Assembly (NCBI GenBank): GCA_036732025.1
Contig: DAINDE010000012.1
Location: forward strand, 19,679 to 83,678
DNA length: 64,000 nt
Reading direction: 5' to 3'
Origin: SSSZ01 sp036732025
Lineage (GTDB): Bacteria; Pseudomonadota; Gammaproteobacteria; Burkholderiales; Rhodocyclaceae
Part shown: in pieces, positions 59,227-64,000 of the stretch
How the letters are laid out: each line of letters starts with the position of its first letter
Numbering within the stretch: position 1 is the first letter of the stretch
Program-made: the position numbers and the translations under genes
The notes under the pieces: model-generated
Told to the model about the DNA's origin: nothing
Databases searched by the model: none
The model's input: the letters and a program-made list of their open reading frames with translations, nothing else

Positions 59227-60366
59227 ATGTTCCGCATTTCCCAATACCTGGCCGAAGTGGCCGCCCCGACGCCCCTGGGCCCCAAGCGCAATCCGCCGGG
59301 GCCGGTGGTGATCTGGAACCTGATCCGCCGCTGCAATCTCACCTGCAAGCACTGCTATTCCATTTCCGCCGACACCAACTTCCCCGGCGAGCTGTCCACC
59401 GGGCAGGTGTTCGCGGTGATGGATGACCTCAAGGCCTTCCGGGTGCCGGTGCTCATCCTTTCCGGCGGCGAGCCCCTGCTGCGGCCGGACATCTTTGACA
59501 TCGCCAAGCGGGCCAAGGCGATGGGCTTCTATGTCGGGCTTTCCTCCAACGGCACCCTCATCACCGAGGAAAACATCGGCCGCATCGCCGAATGCGATTT
59601 CAACTACGTGGGCGTCTCCCTCGACGGCCTGGGTGCCACCCACGACAAATTCCGCCGCCTGGAGGGGGCGTTCGAGGCTTCCTTGAAAGGCATCCGCCTC
59701 TGCCGTGATTTGGGGTTGAAGATCGGCGTGCGCTTCACCATGACCCAGGACAACGCCCAGGACCTGCCGGGGCTCTTGAAACTGGTCGAGGACGAGGGCA
59801 TCGACCGCTTCTACTTCTCCCACCTCAACTACGCCGGCCGCGGCAACAAGAACCGCAAGGACGACGCCCGGCACCAGCTCACCCGCTGGGCCATGGACCT
59901 CCTCTTCGAGACCTGCTGGGAGTATCGGCAGCGGGGGCTGGACAAGGAATTCACCACCGGCAACAACGACGCCGACGGCGTCTATTTCCTGCACTGGGTG
60001 CGCCGCCGCTTCCCCGAGCGGGCCGCCCACGTCGAGGCCAAGCTGCGCCAGTGGGGCGGCAACTCTTCGGGCATCAACGTGGCCAACATCGACAACCTGG
60101 GCAACGTGCACCCGGACACCATGTGGTGGCACCACACCCTGGGCAACGTTCTGGTGCGGCCATTCTCCCAGATCTGGCCGGATACGAGCGATCTCCTGAT
60201 GGCCGGCCTCAAGCAGTACCCGCGGGCGGTCAAGGGCCGCTGCGGCACCTGCGCCTACCTGCCCATCTGCAACGGCAACACCCGGGTGCGGGCGCAGCAG
60301 ATGACCGGCGACCCCTGGGCGGAAGACCCGGGCTGCTACCTGGACGACGAGGAGATCGCGGCGTGA
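59227..60366 (+). CDS. nirJ: Heme d1 biosynthesis radical SAM protein NirJ
   Basis: A 379-residue radical SAM enzyme with C36, C40 and C43 (CNLTCKHC) for the 4Fe-4S cluster and a SPASM-like C-terminal cysteine set (CGTCAYLPIC near 340). It removes propionate side chains from didecarboxysiroheme to form the keto groups of heme d1. AGGAAGGATTCCCG precedes ATG 59227. It is coupled to nirN by a GTGA overlap. Confidence 0.95.
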   Translation: MFRISQYLAEVAAPTPLGPKRNPPGPVVIWNLIRRCNLTCKHCYSISADTNFPGELSTGQVFAVMDDLKAFRVPVLILSGGEPLLRPDIFDIAKRAKAMGFYVGLSSNGTLITEENIGRIAECDFNYVGVSLDGLGATHDKFRRLEGAFEASLKGIRLCRDLGLKIGVRFTMTQDNAQDLPGLLKLVEDEGIDRFYFSHLNYAGRGNKNRKDDARHQLTRWAMDLLFETCWEYRQRGLDKEFTTGNNDADGVYFLHWVRRRFPERAAHVEAKLRQWGGNSSGINVANIDNLGNVHPDTMWWHHTLGNVLVRPFSQIWPDTSDLLMAGLKQYPRAVKGRCGTCAYLPICNGNTRVRAQQMTGDPWAEDPGCYLDDEEIAA

Positions 60367-61940
60367 TCGACTGGAAGACCCTTGCCGCCGCCGGCTTCGC
60401 CGCCTATTTCCTCTCCGCCATGGCCAACCTGGCTGAGGCCGCCGAAGCCCAAGCAAACTTCAGGGAACACTGCGCCGCCTGCCACGGCGCCGATCGCCTG
60501 GGGGGCATCGGCCCCGCCCTGCTGCCGGAGAATCTGGCACGGCTCAGGAAGGCCGAGGCCGAGAAGGTCGTGCGCGAAGGCCGCCCGGCGACCCAGATGC
60601 CCGCCTTCGGCCAGAAGCTGGCGGCCGAGGACATCAAGGCCCTGGTGGAATACGCCTACATGCCGATCAAGCCCATGCCGGCCTGGGGCGAGGCCGAGAT
60701 CAAGGGCTCCCGCGTTGTCCATCATCCTGCCGGCAGCCTGCCCGACAGGCCCGCTTTCGCCGCCGACCCCATGAACCTCTTCGTGGTGGTGGAATCCGGC
60801 GATCACCACGTTTCCGTCCTCGACGGCGACAAGCTGGAGCCCATCCACCGCTTCCAGAGCCGCTTCGCCCTCCACGGCGGGCCGAAATTCACCCCGGACG
60901 GGCGCTATGTCTTCTTCGCCTCCCGCGATGGCTGGATCACCAAGTTCGACCTGTGGAACCTCAAGGTGGTGGCCGAGGTGCGGGCCGGCATCAACACCCG
61001 CAACGCGGCGGTCTCCGGCGATGGCAAATGGGTGGCGGTGGCCAACTACCTGCCCCACAGCCTGGTCATCCTCGACGCCGAGCTGAACCTGAAGAAAATC
61101 CTGCCGGTGACCGACAAGGAGGGCAGGGGCAGCTCCCGGGTGTCCGCCGTCTACGACGCCTCGCCGCGGCAGAGCTTTGTGGCGGCGCTGAAGGATGTCA
61201 AGGAAGTGTGGGAGGTCTCCTACAACCCCAAGGCGCCGGACGTGCCTATTGGCGTCATCCATGACTTCAAGTACAAGGAGGGCGCCTTCGTCGAGGGCTT
61301 TCTCAATCCCCAGCGCACCTTCCTCGACGACTACCTGGACGACTTCTATTTTACCCAGGGCTACGACGAGGTGATGGGCGCCTCCCGCAACGATGCCAAG
61401 GCGGCCGTGACCGGCCAGGTGGTCAATTTGGACGCGCGCAGGAAGATCGCCGACCTGGAACTGCCCGGCATGCCCCACCTGGGTTCCGGCATCAGCTGGA
61501 AGTGGGAGGGCCGGACGGTGATGGCCACCCCCAATCTCAACGAGGGCGTCATCAGCATCATCGACATGGCGACCTGGAAGACGATCAAGCAGATCAAGAC
61601 CCGGGGCCCCGGCTTCTTCATGCGCAGCCACGAGAACAGCCGCTATGCCTGGACCGATTCGATGATGAGCAGGGAATTCAAGGACACCATGCAGATCATC
61701 GACAAGGACAAGCTGGAGATCGTCGCCGAACTGAAGCCCGAGCCCGGCAAGACCTTCGCCCACGTGGAATTCACCAAGGACGGCAAGTACGTGCTGGCCA
61801 GCCTGTGGGAAGACGACGGCGCCCTCATCATCTACGACGCCGCCACCCTCAAGGAGGTGAAGCGCCTGCCCATGAAGAAACCCGTGGGCAAGTACAACGT
61901 CTGGAACAAGATCACCAAGTCCGAAGGTACCAGCCACTGA
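60363..61940 (+). CDS. nirN: Heme d1 dehydrogenase NirN
   Basis: A 525-residue exported paralog of NirS with signal peptide, one heme c motif CAACH (37-41) and a d1-type propeller (HHVSVLDGDKLEPIHRF, HGGPKFTPDGRYVFFASRDGW, NEGVISIIDMATWKTIK). It oxidises dihydro-heme d1 as the final step and helps load NirS. Start GTG 60363 overlaps the nirJ stop. Last gene of the nir cluster. Confidence 0.95.
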   Translation: MIDWKTLAAAGFAAYFLSAMANLAEAAEAQANFREHCAACHGADRLGGIGPALLPENLARLRKAEAEKVVREGRPATQMPAFGQKLAAEDIKALVEYAYMPIKPMPAWGEAEIKGSRVVHHPAGSLPDRPAFAADPMNLFVVVESGDHHVSVLDGDKLEPIHRFQSRFALHGGPKFTPDGRYVFFASRDGWITKFDLWNLKVVAEVRAGINTRNAAVSGDGKWVAVANYLPHSLVILDAELNLKKILPVTDKEGRGSSRVSAVYDASPRQSFVAALKDVKEVWEVSYNPKAPDVPIGVIHDFKYKEGAFVEGFLNPQRTFLDDYLDDFYFTQGYDEVMGASRNDAKAAVTGQVVNLDARRKIADLELPGMPHLGSGISWKWEGRTVMATPNLNEGVISIIDMATWKTIKQIKTRGPGFFMRSHENSRYAWTDSMMSREFKDTMQIIDKDKLEIVAELKPEPGKTFAHVEFTKDGKYVLASLWEDDGALIIYDAATLKEVKRLPMKKPVGKYNVWNKITKSEGTSH

Positions 61941-62010
61941 GGGAAAGGGAGCCCCGCCACGCGGTGGTGGCCGTTCCCGGGGCAGGCATGCATCTCGCTA
62001 CGAATTCCCC

Positions 62011-62168
62011 GGAAACCGGCGGCGTTCCCTGGCAGGACGGTTCCTTGCCCTCCCAGGGGGAACCGTTCGCGGCAAAGGATGTTGGGTGCCGACGGCAAGT
62101 CCTGGATTCACCCCCAGCGAACCAGGCTCCCTGCCGCCGCGCCAGGCCAGGGGAACCGCCGGTTTCCA
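62011..62168. repeat. Nested inverted-repeat element downstream of nirN
   Basis: The arm GGAAACCGGCGGCGTTCCC at 62011 onward is matched, with one base offset and few mismatches, by the reverse complement of 62148-62168. Inside it ACGGTTCC (62037-62044) pairs exactly with GGAACCGT (62059-62066). The element lies in the only gene-free stretch over 300 bases (61941-62492). The rest of that stretch shows a short palindrome TGCCA-GTAT-TGGCA at 62251-62264 but no gene that I can support. Confidence 0.5.
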
Positions 62169-62492
62169 CCCTTTCCCTTGCCCGGCCGGCGGGGCGGGGG
62201 CAAAGCCACTTTCCGGAGCGTGAGCCAGGCGCTGACGCCGGGGCGTGTTATGCCAGTATTGGCAGTCGCTCTAGGGCAAGTGCCACAAATGGCGCGAAAC
62301 ATCGGCCGCCCCTCGGGGGGACCCGCACTTCACCCGGTGGCCTGAGTTTGCCGATAACCCTGTTGAATACATGGTCTTGCCGCTTTCCCGATCGCTGCGG
62401 CCGCTGCTCTCAGGCAATGGGCATATGTCTTGCAGGAATCTCCCCCGCAACCTGGTTGCACTCTATCAATTCATAGTAACGGGAGAGGAATC

Positions 62493-62636
62493 ATGGCATG
62501 GGATCTCTTATTCACGTCTGACATCGGCTTGCTCAGCCTGTTCACCATCGGCTTCGTCCTGGTCATGGGCGTCTACATCGGCCGCTACGCCATGAAGCAC
62601 ATGAAGGACGAGCAGGGCCCCTCGGGCGCGCACTGA
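62493..62636 (+). CDS. DUF3149 membrane micro-protein
   Basis: A 47-residue protein with one TM helix (about 11-30, GLLSLFTIGFVLVMGVYIGRY) and the ending KHMKDEQ. The pattern matches DUF3149. Function unknown. GGGAGAGGAATC precedes ATG 62493; an in-frame ATG at 62430 would put soluble sequence before the helix and is less likely. Confidence 0.85.
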   Translation: MAWDLLFTSDIGLLSLFTIGFVLVMGVYIGRYAMKHMKDEQGPSGAH

Positions 62637-62777
62637 ACGACGGGGAAGGAATCACAACGCCGGCGGCGCGGGGGTTGCCCTTATCCCGCGACCCGCTGGC
62701 GGCCCGGCCGGGCGAAACCCGTGTCGGCGATGGAGAATCGCCTATAGACTGGCGGCTTTACGGTTGCAAGTCAGGCC

Positions 62778-63365
62778 ATGGAACGCTGCCCCTGGTGCGA
62801 AGGGTTCGATCTCTATCGTGAGTACCACGACAAGGAGTGGGGCGTCCCCCAGCGGGACGACCGTGCCCTGTTCGAACTCCTCATCCTGGAAGGCGCCCAG
62901 GCCGGCCTTTCCTGGGCCACCATCCTCAAGAAGCGGGCGCACTACCGGCAGGTCTTCGACGGCTTCGACCCCGCCCGCATCGCCCGCTACGACGACGCCA
63001 AGGTTGCCGCGCTGCTGGCCGACCCGGGCATCATCCGCAACCGGGCCAAGATCGCCGCCGCCATCGGCAACGCCAAGGCCTATGTGGCGCTCACCGCCAC
63101 CGGGCGCCCCTTCAGCGATTTCCTCTGGTCCTTCGTCGGCGGCGCCCCCCTCCAGAACGCCTGGACCTCCCTCGCCCAGGTACCGGCCAAGACCGCCGAA
63201 TCCGACGCCATGAGCAAAGCCCTGGCCGGCGCCGGCTTCAAGTTCGTCGGCTCCACCATCTGCTACGCCTTCATGCAGGCGGCGGGGATGGTCAACGACC
63301 ATCTGGTGAGTTGCCCGCGGCATGCGGCAGTACGCCTCGAAGGAGCGCCGCCCGGGGCGGACTAA
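62778..63365 (+). CDS. tag: DNA-3-methyladenine glycosylase I
   Basis: A 195-residue base-excision enzyme that removes 3-methyladenine from DNA. Zinc ligands are visible at the N-terminus (CPWC region, YHDKEWGVP) and near the C-terminus (H295-type VNDHLVSCPRH). QAGLSWATILKKR is the substrate pocket. Length is normal. Confidence 0.95.
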   Translation: MERCPWCEGFDLYREYHDKEWGVPQRDDRALFELLILEGAQAGLSWATILKKRAHYRQVFDGFDPARIARYDDAKVAALLADPGIIRNRAKIAAAIGNAKAYVALTATGRPFSDFLWSFVGGAPLQNAWTSLAQVPAKTAESDAMSKALAGAGFKFVGSTICYAFMQAAGMVNDHLVSCPRHAAVRLEGAPPGAD

Positions 63366-63406
63366 AGATCCGCCCTGGTCGGGCAGGGGCGGGTTTGCCC
63401 GGCGGC

Positions 63407-63721
63407 TCAATCCTCCCGGCCGCGCAGGCGCCGGAACAGGGCGGCGGCGCTCTCCTGCGGCCCCTGGCCCTGGCCCTGGGCCTGCAGCAGGCGGACGTGG
63501 AGGACCAGGTTTTCCAGCACCAGCTTTGCCGCCACCGCCAGGAGCATGGTCTGGCAGCTTTCCTCGCCCAGGCGCTCGGCCTGGACGGCCAAGTCGCGCA
63601 TCTGGCCGCAGACCAGGAGGCGCAGGTCGTCCTCGGCATAGGGCAGGGTGGCGTAGTCGATGGGGTCTTCGGCCTCGATTTCGCGGATCAGGCTGGCGAG
63701 TTCTGCGCTGCTGACGATCAT
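63407..63721 (-). CDS. Uncharacterised small helical protein
   Basis: A 104-residue protein with IEAEDPIDYATLPYAEDDLRLLVCG and a second helix AKLVLENLVLHVRLLQAQG, ending in basic residues. No family recognised. ATG 63721 is chosen because GGGAG lies six bases upstream. It converges with tag. Confidence 0.7.
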   Translation of the reverse strand: MIVSSAELASLIREIEAEDPIDYATLPYAEDDLRLLVCGQMRDLAVQAERLGEESCQTMLLAVAAKLVLENLVLHVRLLQAQGQGQGPQESAAALFRRLRGRED

Positions 63722-63821
63722 GGCGGCTCCCGGGGGCAGTGGTTTGTCTTGTTGAGACAACGCTGCCGGCAGGAAAGTGCTGCCCGGCCGGCGCGACAAC
63801 TGCTGCGGGAAATCCGCGACA

Positions 63822-64000
63822 ATGGCGTACCGTAGCTTGCAGCCACCCACCGTGACCGTCCTGAACCCCGCCTCCCGCCAGTTGCTGCTCGTCCTTGCCG
63901 ACGGTTGGGACGACAGCGCCGGCCGCTTGTGGCGTTTCGCCCGCGGGGGCGGCGCGGTGGGCTGGCAAGCCGCCGCGGGGCCGGTGGCGGCATCCCTGGG
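63822..64000 (+). CDS. Probable L,D-transpeptidase-like protein, N-terminal part (partial)
   Basis: The frame reads TVLNPASRQLLLVLADGWDDSAGRLWRF and continues to VAASLG at the window end. The opening QLLLVLADGWD and the PVAASLG region resemble the start of YkuD-type catalytic domain proteins of Proteobacteria, but the catalytic Cys region is outside the window. ATG 63822 or GTG 63852 may be the start. Confidence 0.5.
   Translation, partial: MAYRSLQPPTVTVLNPASRQLLLVLADGWDDSAGRLWRFARGGGAVGWQAAAGPVAASL

Noticed and set aside
62255..62290. Possible sigma-54 promoter (TGGCA-type half)
   Set aside because: TGGCAG is not followed by TTGC at the right distance on either strand.
1..64000. CRISPR array, prophage or rRNA operon
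   Set aside because: No regularly spaced repeats, no phage structural or integrase genes and no rRNA-like sequence were seen; only one tRNA was found and it shows no integration features.

Overview
The window is about 64 kb of very GC-rich, tightly packed DNA. Gene content points to a facultatively denitrifying betaproteobacterium, most likely of the order Rhodocyclales (Azospira, Dechloromonas or Azonexus-like). The reasons are a cytochrome cd1 (nirS) denitrification cluster with its heme d1 genes, paired cyanophycin synthetases, an ilvE-zinc finger-waaF gene order, and protein sequences typical of that group. The organism call is an inference from protein resemblance, not from a marker gene; no rRNA is present.

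Layout. 1-2.6 kb: waaF (cut by the window edge), a small zinc-finger gene and ilvE on the minus strand, then a Nudix hydrolase and a secreted protein leading into mnmA. 3.8-7.9 kb: a Yip1-like membrane protein and a compact operon encoding a JAMM peptidase, a sulfur carrier-rhodanese-E1 fusion and a CysM-like cysteine synthase, followed by a YbaK deacylase. 8-12 kb: MlaC-like protein, a NarL-type regulator, a receiver-only regulator, a CHASE3 histidine kinase and a BON lipoprotein. 12.1-18 kb: a trehalose and osmotic-stress operon (membrane-anchored otsA, otsB, GH15 hydrolase, mscS). 18-26.6 kb: AsmA-like protein, aminopeptidase, alpha/beta hydrolase, a TumE/TumA-type toxin-antitoxin pair, small envelope proteins, a broken pqiA with a PqiB/MCE partner, and small genes. 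26.7-30.8 kb: an aa3-type cytochrome c oxidase operon. 30.9-35.7 kb: peroxiredoxin, ankyrin protein, GST, purB (interrupted by an in-frame stop as given), DUF2322-like protein. 35.8-41.3 kb: secF, secD, yajC, tgt, queA and a tRNA-Leu(CAA). 41.4-62 kb: a Rap1a-like protein and cobA/nirE diverge from nirS-nirT-cytochrome-cupredoxin-nirC-nirF-nirDL-nirG-nirH. About 9 kb of accessory DNA (TacA/TacT-type toxin-antitoxin, a HEPN-like protein, and a minus-strand cyanophycin operon with two cphA genes, a DUF1854 gene and an ABC transporter) then separates these from nirJ-nirN. 62.4-64 kb: a DUF3149 micro-protein, tag, an unknown gene and the start of a probable L,D-transpeptidase.

How the parts work together. 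nirS reduces nitrite to NO; NirT and small periplasmic redox proteins supply electrons; CobA/NirE, NirDL, NirG, NirH, NirJ, NirF and NirN build and insert heme d1. Perfect or near-perfect FNR/DNR boxes sit before nirS and before nirJ, so the two separated halves are probably co-regulated by oxygen or NO. The trehalose operon joins solute synthesis, possible trehalose hydrolysis and a pressure-release channel. The JAMM/UBL-E1/CysM operon resembles the actinobacterial Mec-CysO-CysM route to cysteine, but with an unusual fusion whose sulfur carrier must be cut out before it can end in Gly-Gly. Two genes carry in-frame stops (purB and pqiA); purB is normally important for growth, so the sequence there should be verified first.
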